Part shown: positions 1-5,313 of the stretch, piece after piece
Layout of the letters: the number at the start of each line of letters is the position of its first letter
Numbering within the stretch: the stretch's first letter is position 1
Assembly (NCBI GenBank): GCA_017860085.1
Contig: JAFNAJ010000220.1
Span: 1-5,324, forward strand
DNA length: 5,324 nt
Direction of reading: 5' to 3'
DNA from: Acidobacteriota bacterium
GTDB lineage: Bacteria; Acidobacteriota; Vicinamibacteria; Vicinamibacterales; JAFNAJ01
The notes under the pieces: model-generated
What the model was told of the DNA's origin: nothing
Database searches by the model: none
The model's input: only the letters and a program-made list of their open reading frames with translations
Program-made: the position numbers and the translations under genes

Positions 1-101
1 GCTTCTTCGCCGACTTCGTGCTCACGCGCATGCCGCGCCTGTCGGTGATGCCCGTCACCGACGGGCAGTGGGCGCGCATTGAGAAGATGGCGGCAGGGTA
101 G
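1..101 (+). CDS. 3' end of an unidentified gene (partial, truncated by window edge)
   Basis: An open frame enters from the left edge, with its first complete codon at position 3, and ends at TAG 99-101. Only 32 residues are visible, beginning FFADFVLTRMPRLSVMPVTD and ending in KMAAG. Codon choice is G/C-rich at third positions, like the neighbouring genes, and no other frame explains the stretch better. I do not recognise the family: the visible tail has no catalytic motif, membrane segment or binding signature. The gene runs toward the methyltransferase gene, so the two are convergent. Its stop codon lies inside the GTAG tetranucleotide of a REP-like repeat (98-121), so the extreme C-terminus may have been set by a repeat insertion. 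That it is coding is fairly likely; no function can be assigned. Confidence 0.6.
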   Translation, partial: FFADFVLTRMPRLSVMPVTDGQWARIEKMAAG

Positions 102-121
102 CGCGGACCTTCAGGTCCGCG
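98..121 (+). repeat. REP-like element, copy 1 (GTAG + hairpin)
   Basis: GTAG at 98-101 is followed directly by CGCGGACCTTCAGGTCCGCG at 102-121. This folds into a perfect 8-bp stem with a TTCA loop. The 25 bases 97-121 are identical to 5201-5225 and 5289-5313. It sits at the 3' end of the partial gene, whose TAG stop is the last three bases of GTAG. The hairpin could contribute to transcript termination or 3'-end protection, but no T-run follows. Confidence 0.8.
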
Positions 122-126
122 ACGCC

Positions 127-146
127 CCGGCAGTCGGCACTGCCGG
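127..146. terminator. Hairpin between convergent genes, possible bidirectional terminator
   Basis: CCGGCAGT (127-134) and ACTGCCGG (139-146) form a perfect 8-bp stem around a CGGC loop. It lies 25 nt past the stop of the partial + gene and 18 nt past the stop of the minus-strand methyltransferase gene, so it is placed to end both transcripts. No T-tract is present on either side, so it is not a canonical intrinsic terminator. It may instead slow polymerase or protect 3' ends. Its sequence differs from the REP-like repeats. Confidence 0.4.
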
Positions 147-162
147 CTCGGTGGCCGAATCG

Positions 163-176
163 CCTCAGTCCTGAGG
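163..176. other. Small inverted repeat spanning the methyltransferase stop codon
   Basis: CCTCAG (163-168) and CTGAGG (171-176) are complementary around TC. As RNA this would be a 5-bp stem with a 4-nt loop. It includes the methyltransferase stop codon (minus strand TGA, 167-165). It is the weakest of three inverted repeats within about 75 bp here and could arise by chance. Confidence 0.3.
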
Positions 177-782
177 ACGCCGCGCGAGCACGAGGTAATC
201 GCGCCCGGACCAACCGGATTCGGCGCGGACAATCTCGAAGCCGCCACCTCGGACCTCGTCCTGCAGCAGCTCCATGGGCATGCCATGACCGCGCCGGCCC
301 GGCGGCACGTCGGCGGCACTCGCCGACCAGCCCCATGGTTCGAAATCGACGATCGCCATCAAGCCCCCGCGACGCAGCGCGGCACGCAACGACGCGAGCG
401 TGGCGTCGGGTTCCGTCAGGTGGTGGTAGACGTGCCGCAGCAGGATCGCGTCGCAGCAGGCCTCGGGCAGGCCCGTGTCCCGGGTCTCGGCCTTGATCAC
501 GCGGATGTTGTCGAGCCCTGCGCGTCGTGAAGCGCGCTCGATGTCGTCCAGACGGCCCTCGTCGATCTCCGTGGCAAAGACACGCCCCTCCGGGCCGACC
601 ACGCGCGCCAGCTCGACGCTCCAGTCCCCGCGCCCCGCCCCGACGTCGGCCACGCTCATTCCGGGCTGGAGCCCCAGGACCTCGACGATGCGGTCGGCCT
701 GCACCGCGCGAAGCCGCACGTAGCCGACGAAACCCAGGGCGAGCACAAGGGTTGCGAGCGCCAGAAGCCGCCACCGCGTCAT
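165..782 (-). CDS. Membrane-anchored class I SAM-dependent methyltransferase
   Basis: The gene encodes 205 residues from ATG at 782 (minus) to TGA at 167-165. Residues 5-21 (RLLALATLVLALGFVGY) form one hydrophobic helix after a short basic start, which reads as a signal anchor or uncleaved signal peptide. A Rossmann methyltransferase fold of the Methyltransf_11/25 type follows. Motif I is VADVGAGRG (44-52), the acidic ribose-binding position is in FATEID (69-74, Glu72), a motif IV-like segment is DAILLRHVYHHL (111-122), and a late strand is GGLMAIVDF (139-147). The frame stays open upstream to 959, but those residues are Ser/Arg-rich and overlap the divergent gene. Starting at 782 puts the anchor at the N-terminus, so I chose it. 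The substrate is unknown. It is transcribed away from the oxidoreductase cluster. Methyltransferase identity is strong; topology is inferred. Confidence 0.9.
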   Translation of the reverse strand: MTRWRLLALATLVLALGFVGYVRLRAVQADRIVEVLGLQPGMSVADVGAGRGDWSVELARVVGPEGRVFATEIDEGRLDDIERASRRAGLDNIRVIKAETRDTGLPEACCDAILLRHVYHHLTEPDATLASLRAALRRGGLMAIVDFEPWGWSASAADVPPGRRGHGMPMELLQDEVRGGGFEIVRAESGWSGRDYLVLARRPQD

Positions 783-834
783 GACGTCTTGTCTTGACGA
801 GAGCCCACCGGCGCGGGTTCCAGATAGCATTACC
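783..834. promoter_or_regulatory. Short divergent intergenic region, presumed site of both promoters
   Basis: These 52 bp separate the methyltransferase start (782, minus) from the preferred dehydrogenase start (835, plus), so promoters or operators for both genes probably lie here or extend into the reading frames. The most A/T-rich part is around 822-832 (AGATAGCATTA). A TTGACG at 794-799 resembles a -35 box for the + strand, but no acceptable -10 box lies 16-18 bp downstream. I therefore mark only the region, not individual boxes. Confidence 0.3.
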
Positions 835-3771
835 ATGGTGCCAGCGCTGATGACCCTCGATGCGCCCGACGCCCTTCGCGACTTCGGCCCCGAGGCTGCA
901 GCCACGCTACGCGAGGTCGTCCCGGCCGACCGCCTCCTGCTCCGCCCCATCGACCGCATCGCCTTCGCATCCGACGCGAGCTTCTACCGACTGGTGCCCA
1001 GGGGCATCGCCCTCGCACGATCGGTCGACGAGGTCCGCGGGCTCTTTCGCTTCAGTCAGCAACACGGCGTGCCGCTGACGTTTCGCGCAGCGGGCACGAG
1101 CCTCTCCGGACAGGCCATCACCGACGGTCTCCTCGTCGAGGTGGCCCGCCACTGGAAGCAGGTCGCGGTCGAGGACGGCGGGCGCCGCGTCCGGCTTCAG
1201 CCCGGCGTCATCGGCGGCCACGCCAATCGCGCCCTGGCGGCACACGGCGCCCGGCTCGGACCCGATCCAGCCTCCATCAACGCGTGCACGATCGGCGGCA
1301 TTCTCGCCAACAACTCGAGCGGGATGTGCTGCGGCGTCGAACAAAACGCCTATCACACGCTCGAATCGTTGACATTCGTCCTGCCCTCTGGCACGCGCAT
1401 CGACACGGCTCACCCCGACGCCGACCTCGAGTTCCGCGCCCGGGAGCCGCAACTCGCCGAGGGCCTGCTCTCGCTCAAGCGCCGCATCGAGAGTTGTCCG
1501 GCTCTCCGCGATCGCATCCGGTCGAAGTACCGCACGAAGAACACGACCGGCTACTCGCTCAACGCCTTTCTCGACTTCGATCGCGCCGTCGACATCATGC
1601 GGCACGTGCTGATTGGCTCGGAAGGCACCCTCGGCTTCATCGCCGAGGCGGTCCTCCGGACAGTGCCCGACCTCCCCATCCGCCACACGGGCCTGCTGCT
1701 GTTCGCCGACCTTCACGCGGCGTGCGCCGCCATCGTGCCCCTTCGCGACGCGGGCGCGGTGGCGCTCGAGCTCATGGACCGCGCGGCCATGCGGTCGGTG
1801 GAGCACCAGCCCGGTGTGCCCGACATCGTGCGCGTCGCGCCGGGTCGCGCGGCGGGGTTGCTGGTCGAGTTCCAGGCGGCTGTCGAAGCGGACCGCCCAG
1901 CCATGGCATCCGCGGCCCGAGAGACGTCCTCCCGTCTCGCGCTGCTCGCGCCCCCGCTCTTCACCGACGATCCATCGACGCAGGCTCGGCTCTGGACCAT
2001 GCGGAAAGGCATGTTCCCGTCGGTGGGTGCGGTGCGGCGGAGCGGCACCACCGTGATCATCGAGGACGTCGCGTTCCCCATCGATCGGCTCGCGAACGCC
2101 GCCGTCGATCTCACGACGCTCTTTGCCCACCACGGCTACGACGACGCCATCATCTTTGGCCACGCGAAGGACGGCAACCTCCACTTCGTGCTGTCCCAGT
2201 CGTTCAATACGCCGGCAGCGGTCGACCAGTACGCGCGCTTCATGGACGACGTCGTCGCGTTGGTGGTGGGGCGCTACGACGGGGCCCTCAAGGCCGAGCA
2301 CGGGACCGGGCGCAACATGGCGCCGTTCGTCGAGGCCGAGTGGGGGCCCGAGGCGGTGGCCATCATGGCCGAGCTCAAGGCGCTGGCCGATCCCCGCGGG
2401 CTGCTGAACCCCGGCGTCATCCTCAACCCGGACCCACGGGCGCACCTCGCCGACCTGAAGCCGCTGCCCGCGGTCGAGCCCGAGGTGGACAAGTGCATCG
2501 AGTGCGGCTACTGCGAGCCGCTCTGCCCGAGCCGCACGCTGACCCTCACCCCTCGCCAGCGCATCGTCGTGCGTCGGGAGCTCGCGCGTCTTGAAGGCCT
2601 CGTCGAGCAGGCGCAGTGGCGAGCCGAGATCGACGCAGCGTTCCCCTACGACGTGCTCGACACCTGCGCAGCCGACGGCCTGTGCGCCACGGCTTGTCCC
2701 GTCGCGATCGACACAGGCCAGCTCGTGAAGCGATTCCGCGCGCTCCGCTCCTCGGCCCGCGAGCGGAGCCTTGCGGCGTGGGCCGCCGAGCATTTCGATC
2801 TTGTCGAGGCCGCCGCGCGATGGGCTCTCCGCGCAGGACGCGCCGCCGACACGACACTGGGCACAGCGGCCACCGCGCGCGCGGTGGCGATGGTCGGTGC
2901 CTTGATCAGGACGACACTGCCGACGTGGACCGGCGACGCGCCCCGCGTCGCTCCCTCGTGGCGACGTCTCATGGACTGCCCTGCACGCGCAGCGTCGCGC
3001 GACGGGGCGGCGGCGGTGTACTTCCCCACCTGCATCACGCGGATCATGTCCCCCGCTGAAACCGGCGGCCGGTCGCCGAACGCCGAGCGCCAGACGGTGG
3101 TCGAGGCCCTCGTGCGCATTGCAGCGCGCGCAGGCCGCCCTCTCTGGATTCCCGACGAGGCCCGTGGAACGTGCTGTGGCGTGCCGTTTGCGTCGAAGGG
3201 ATTCGACGAAGCCCACCGCGTCGCGGCCAACCGCATCGTGGAGCGGTTCTGGGACTGGAGTGACGAAGGGCGCCTGCCCATCGTCATCGACACAAGCCCC
3301 TGCACGTTCGGGGCGCGAACCTGCCGCGAGGTGCTGTCTCCGGAGAACTGCCGCCGCTTCGATCGGCTCACGATCGTCGATGCCGTTGAGTTCGTGCACG
3401 ACGACCTCCTGCCACGACTTCGCCCCGTGCCGCTCGGTGGCACGACCGTGGTGCACCCCGTCTGCTCGATCGTCAAGATGAACCTCACCGGCAAGCTCGA
3501 GGCTATCGCCGCCGGGTGCAGTGAGCGCGCGACCCTGCCACTGGCTGCCGGATGCTGCGGCTTTGCCGGAGACCGGGGATTCCTCGTTCCTGAGCTGACG
3601 CGCGCGGCGCTGCAGAGCGAGGCGGCGGAGGTGCGATCGATCGACGGCGAGCGGCACGTGTCGAGCAGCCGCACCTGCGAGGTGGGGCTCACGCGGGCGA
3701 CGGGTCGTGTGTACCGCTCGTTCCTCCATCTCGTCGACGAGGCCACGAGCCAGGACGTCCTTTCCGATTGA
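835..3771 (+). CDS. FAD-binding and (Fe-S)-binding D-2-hydroxyacid dehydrogenase (Dld-II / YdiJ-like)
   Basis: This 978-residue protein fuses a flavin dehydrogenase to an Fe-S electron-transfer module. The FAD_binding_4 domain (about 30-180) has DASFYRLVP (47-55), TFRAAGTSLSGQ (82-93) and IGGILANNSSGMCCG (153-167). The FAD-oxidase C domain (about 210-530) has IGSEGTLGFIAE (260-271), GHAKDGNLHF (442-451; His443 and His450 are likely metal ligands) and KAEHGTGRN (486-494). One cluster site is C554-x2-C557-x2-C560-x3-CP; the second is C611-x5-C617-x3-CP. Two cysteine-rich CCG domains follow (Cys733, Cys780-781, Cys823, Cys830; then Cys877, Cys907-908, Cys948). Length and architecture match respiratory enzymes such as Shewanella Dld-II and E. 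coli YdiJ. The likely substrate is D-lactate or D-2-hydroxyglutarate, with electrons passed to the respiratory chain; substrate is not decidable here. There is no membrane helix. ATG codons at 781 and 850 are alternative starts and none has a clear ribosome site; 781 would overlap the divergent gene. Confidence 0.93.
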   Translation: MVPALMTLDAPDALRDFGPEAAATLREVVPADRLLLRPIDRIAFASDASFYRLVPRGIALARSVDEVRGLFRFSQQHGVPLTFRAAGTSLSGQAITDGLLVEVARHWKQVAVEDGGRRVRLQPGVIGGHANRALAAHGARLGPDPASINACTIGGILANNSSGMCCGVEQNAYHTLESLTFVLPSGTRIDTAHPDADLEFRAREPQLAEGLLSLKRRIESCPALRDRIRSKYRTKNTTGYSLNAFLDFDRAVDIMRHVLIGSEGTLGFIAEAVLRTVPDLPIRHTGLLLFADLHAACAAIVPLRDAGAVALELMDRAAMRSVEHQPGVPDIVRVAPGRAAGLLVEFQAAVEADRPAMASAARETSSRLALLAPPLFTDDPSTQARLWTMRKGMFPSVGAVRRSGTTVIIEDVAFPIDRLANAAVDLTTLFAHHGYDDAIIFGHAKDGNLHFVLSQSFNTPAAVDQYARFMDDVVALVVGRYDGALKAEHGTGRNMAPFVEAEWGPEAVAIMAELKALADPRGLLNPGVILNPDPRAHLADLKPLPAVEPEVDKCIECGYCEPLCPSRTLTLTPRQRIVVRRELARLEGLVEQAQWRAEIDAAFPYDVLDTCAADGLCATACPVAIDTGQLVKRFRALRSSARERSLAAWAAEHFDLVEAAARWALRAGRAADTTLGTAATARAVAMVGALIRTTLPTWTGDAPRVAPSWRRLMDCPARAASRDGAAAVYFPTCITRIMSPAETGGRSPNAERQTVVEALVRIAARAGRPLWIPDEARGTCCGVPFASKGFDEAHRVAANRIVERFWDWSDEGRLPIVIDTSPCTFGARTCREVLSPENCRRFDRLTIVDAVEFVHDDLLPRLRPVPLGGTTVVHPVCSIVKMNLTGKLEAIAAGCSERATLPLAAGCCGFAGDRGFLVPELTRAALQSEAAEVRSIDGERHVSSSRTCEVGLTRATGRVYRSFLHLVDEATSQDVLSD

Positions 3772-3774
3772 GGG
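3769..3774 (+). promoter_or_regulatory. Shine-Dalgarno of the SDR overlapping the dehydrogenase stop codon
   Basis: TGAGGG at 3769-3774 contains both the dehydrogenase stop (TGA, 3769-3771) and a good ribosome-binding core GAGGG (3770-3774), 7 nt before ATG 3782. It fixes the SDR start and favours termination-reinitiation coupling between the two genes. Confidence 0.7.
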
Positions 3775-3781
3775 CCACACC

Positions 3782-4567
3782 ATGCGTCCTCCCGCCGTCC
3801 CCGCACTGCTCGACCTGACCGGCCACATCGCGGTTGTCACGGGCGCGGGCAGCGGCATGGGTGCCGGCATCGCGAAACGGTTTGCTGAAGCCGGGGCGTA
3901 CGTCGTGGTGCACTACCTGCGCAGCGAGGACGGCTCGCGGCGGGTTGTCGAGTCGATCGAGGCGGCCGGCGGCCGAGCGCTGACCGTGCAAGCCGACCTG
4001 ACGTCGGCGGCCGAGGTCGAGCACCTGATGACGACGGTGCGCGACACGTTGGGACCGGCCGACATTCTGGTGAACAACGCGGGGCTGTACCCCGTCTCGC
4101 CGCTCCTGGACATGACCGAAAGCGAGTGGGACCTCGTGATCGACGCCAACCTCAAGGGCGTGCATCTCTCCACGCAGGCCGCGGCACGGGTGATGCGTGC
4201 GTCGGGCCGCGGAGGCGCCATCGTGAACATCGCCTCGATCGAGGCCAGCAACGTGGCCCCCATGCACGCCCACTACAGCGCCGCGAAGGCCGGTGTCGTC
4301 ATGTACTCACGCACCGCGGCGCGCGAGCTTGGGCCGCTGGGGATTCGCGTCAATGTCGTCTCTCCAGGACTCATCTGGCGTGAGGGCCTCGACACCGCCT
4401 GGCCCGAGGGCGTGAGCCGGTACCAGCGCGCGGTCCCCCTCGGCCGACTGGGCGATCCGATTGATGTGGCCGACGCGTGCCTGTTCCTCGCATCGCCCGC
4501 CGCACGGTGGATTACCGGCGCCGAGCTGGTGGTAGATGGGGGCGTCTTGACGGCCACGGTGTATTAG
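3782..4567 (+). CDS. Classical short-chain dehydrogenase/reductase (SDR, FabG-like)
   Basis: The 261-residue protein is a complete classical SDR that should interconvert an alcohol and a carbonyl using NAD(P). The nucleotide-binding motif TGAGSGMG is at 20-27, VQADL at 69-73, and NNAG at 98-101. The catalytic tetrad is Asn123, Ser152, Tyr165 and Lys169 (YSAAK, 165-169), and the PG motif is at 195-196. After strand beta2 the run HYLRSE (44-49), with Arg47 and Ser48, resembles NADP-preferring members, so NADPH is my guess. The ATG at 3782 is favoured over an upstream in-frame ATG at 3707 because GAGGG (3770-3774) lies 7 nt before it and the SDR fold needs no extension. It begins 10 nt after the dehydrogenase stop, whose TGA overlaps this ribosome site, implying coupling. 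The substrate is unknown; fatty-acid synthesis FabG is unlikely from context. Family assignment is very secure. Confidence 0.95.
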   Translation: MRPPAVPALLDLTGHIAVVTGAGSGMGAGIAKRFAEAGAYVVVHYLRSEDGSRRVVESIEAAGGRALTVQADLTSAAEVEHLMTTVRDTLGPADILVNNAGLYPVSPLLDMTESEWDLVIDANLKGVHLSTQAAARVMRASGRGGAIVNIASIEASNVAPMHAHYSAAKAGVVMYSRTAARELGPLGIRVNVVSPGLIWREGLDTAWPEGVSRYQRAVPLGRLGDPIDVADACLFLASPAARWITGAELVVDGGVLTATVY

Positions 4568-4594
4568 CGGGTTCTGACGTTCAAGGTTCTGGCC

Positions 4595-5107
4595 ATGCTG
4601 AGCGCAGAAGAGATCATCGAGTTGCTCGGTCTCGAGCCGCTCCCGGTGGAGGGCGGCCACTTCCGCGAGACGTGGCGATCGGCCGACGAGCTTCCCCGCC
4701 ACGCGCTGGCGCACCGGTACGGCCGCGCGAAGCCGGCGGGCACCGCCATCTACTACCTGCTGACGGATGCACCAGACAGCTTCTCGGCGCTCCACCGCCT
4801 GCCGACCGACGAGGTGTATCACTTCTACCTGGGGGATCCCGTGGAGTTGGCGATGCTGCACCCCGACGGGCGCGTCGAGTGCATCACACTCGGGTCGGAG
4901 CTCCTGTCCGGCCAGCGTGTGCAGCACGTCGTCGCTCGTTCGGTGTGGCAGGGATCGCGACTCATTCGCGGGGGCCGCGTGGCGCTGCTTGGCACCACGA
5001 TGGCACCGGGTTTTGATCCGCAGGACTACGAGGGAGGGCGCCGTGAGGAGTTGACGGCACGGTACCCCGGTGCCGCCGGACTCATCGCGGCGCTGACGCG
5101 CGAATGA
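4595..5107 (+). CDS. Cupin domain protein, DUF985 / Cupin_5 family
   Basis: This 170-residue protein is a single small cupin of the DUF985 (Cupin_5) family at normal full length. Family marks in order are EGGHFRETWRS (19-29), TAIYYLL (50-56), the cupin core FSALHRLPTDEVYHFYLGDP (63-82; His67, Glu73 and His76 are candidate metal or ligand contacts), GQRVQHVVARSVWQG (106-120) with Trp118, and APGFDPQDYEGG (137-148). No signal peptide or membrane segment is present, so it should be cytosolic. ATG 4595 is preceded by AAGG (4583-4586) at 8 nt, and it lies 27 nt after the SDR stop on the same strand, so it is probably the last gene of the cluster. To my knowledge the family's biochemical role is not settled: ligand binding or sugar/lipid-related isomerase activity has been suggested for cupins generally. 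Family call is confident; function is open. Confidence 0.93.
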   Translation: MLSAEEIIELLGLEPLPVEGGHFRETWRSADELPRHALAHRYGRAKPAGTAIYYLLTDAPDSFSALHRLPTDEVYHFYLGDPVELAMLHPDGRVECITLGSELLSGQRVQHVVARSVWQGSRLIRGGRVALLGTTMAPGFDPQDYEGGRREELTARYPGAAGLIAALTRE

Positions 5108-5130
5108 TCGCAGCGCGGCGGGCCAGACCT

Positions 5131-5152
5131 GCGCAGGCCTGAAGGCCTGCGC
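5131..5152. terminator. Strong hairpin downstream of the cupin gene (within REP-like copy 2)
   Basis: GCGCAGGCC (5131-5139) pairs perfectly with GGCCTGCGC (5144-5152) around a TGAA loop. This 9-bp GC-rich stem begins 23 nt after the cupin stop. It is the first strong structure after the gene cluster and a plausible transcript end. No T-run follows, so termination is inferred from position and stem strength only. Confidence 0.4.
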
Positions 5153-5155
5153 TAC
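5132..5155 (-). repeat. REP-like element, copy 2 (variant stem, inverted orientation)
   Basis: On the minus strand this reads GTAG (5155-5152) followed by CGCAGGCCTTCAGGCCTGCG. This is the same GTAG, 8-bp stem and TTCA loop plan as copies 1, 3 and 4. Two stem positions differ, and in each case the partner base is changed too, so pairing is preserved. It is oriented opposite to copies 3 and 4. Confidence 0.75.
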
Positions 5156-5172
5156 CGCGGTCGCGGTAGCGC
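5149..5172. repeat. Head-to-head inverted repeat of the GTAG flank
   Basis: An 11-bp arm (5149-5159, GCGCTACCGCG) is mirrored exactly by 5162-5172 (CGCGGTAGCGC) across a 2-nt centre. The left arm is the tail of copy 2; the right arm is a rightward GTAG-containing flank. A second GTAG follows at 5174-5177, giving a tandem GCGGTAGC at 5163-5178. The second GTAG leads into the palindrome GCGCCGGCGC (5177-5186), perhaps a decayed repeat unit. Confidence 0.7.
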
Positions 5173-5201
5173 GGTAGCGCCGGCGCGGCAGCGCGATCGC
5201 G

Positions 5202-5225
5202 GTAGCGCGGACCTTCAGGTCCGCG
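5202..5225 (+). repeat. REP-like element, copy 3 (GTAG + hairpin)
   Basis: GTAG (5202-5205) is followed by an 8-bp stem hairpin with a TTCA loop (5206-5225), identical to copy 1 and copy 4. It lies within the first unit of the 88-bp tandem array. Confidence 0.8.
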
Positions 5226-5289
5226 TGACACCGAGGCAAAGCCGAGGCTGCCGGGCGCGCGTGGCCGCCGGCACGGCAGCGCGATCGCG

Positions 5290-5313
5290 GTAGCGCGGAC
5301 CTTCAGGTCCGCG
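5290..5313 (+). repeat. REP-like element, copy 4 (GTAG + hairpin)
   Basis: GTAG (5290-5293) is followed by the same 20-base hairpin (5294-5313) as copies 1 and 3. It is the second unit of the tandem array and lies close to the right edge of the window. Confidence 0.8.

Noticed and set aside
55..774. A 239-codon minus-strand open frame overlapping the methyltransferase gene
   Set aside because: It is Arg/Ala/Gly-rich low-complexity translation in the wrong frame, and its end reads through the REP-like hairpin. The overlapping frame encodes a clear methyltransferase.
794..822. A sigma-70-like promoter with -35 box TTGACG
   Set aside because: At 17-18 bp spacing the sequence is GTTCCA or TTCCAG, which does not resemble a -10 box. 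The better A/T-rich stretch is too far away.
818..850. Sigma-54-like element on the minus strand (TGGCAC at 845-840)
   Set aside because: The required TTGC half-site is not found at the correct spacing.
1284..2594. A 436-codon + strand open frame inside the dehydrogenase gene
   Set aside because: The product is an Arg/His/Pro-rich shadow translation with no domain, and it is fully inside a gene with conserved motifs in another frame.
907..3870. A 987-codon open frame on the minus strand, opposite the dehydrogenase
   Set aside because: It is codon-aligned with the sense gene, so antisense stops need sense codons TTA, CTA or TCA. This G/C-biased gene has none between the CTA at 907 and its end. 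The sense frame has strong family motifs; the antisense frame has none.
4307..5239. A 310-codon minus-strand open frame opposite the SDR and cupin genes
   Set aside because: It has the same codon-aligned shadow effect. Its N-terminus (…ADLKVRATA…) is a translation of the REP-like repeats, a likely source of misannotated proteins in such genomes.
5193..5288. HIP1-like octamer GCGATCGC at 5193-5200 and 5281-5288
   Set aside because: Both copies are part of the same duplicated repeat unit, so they are not independent occurrences, and nothing else suggests a cyanobacterium.
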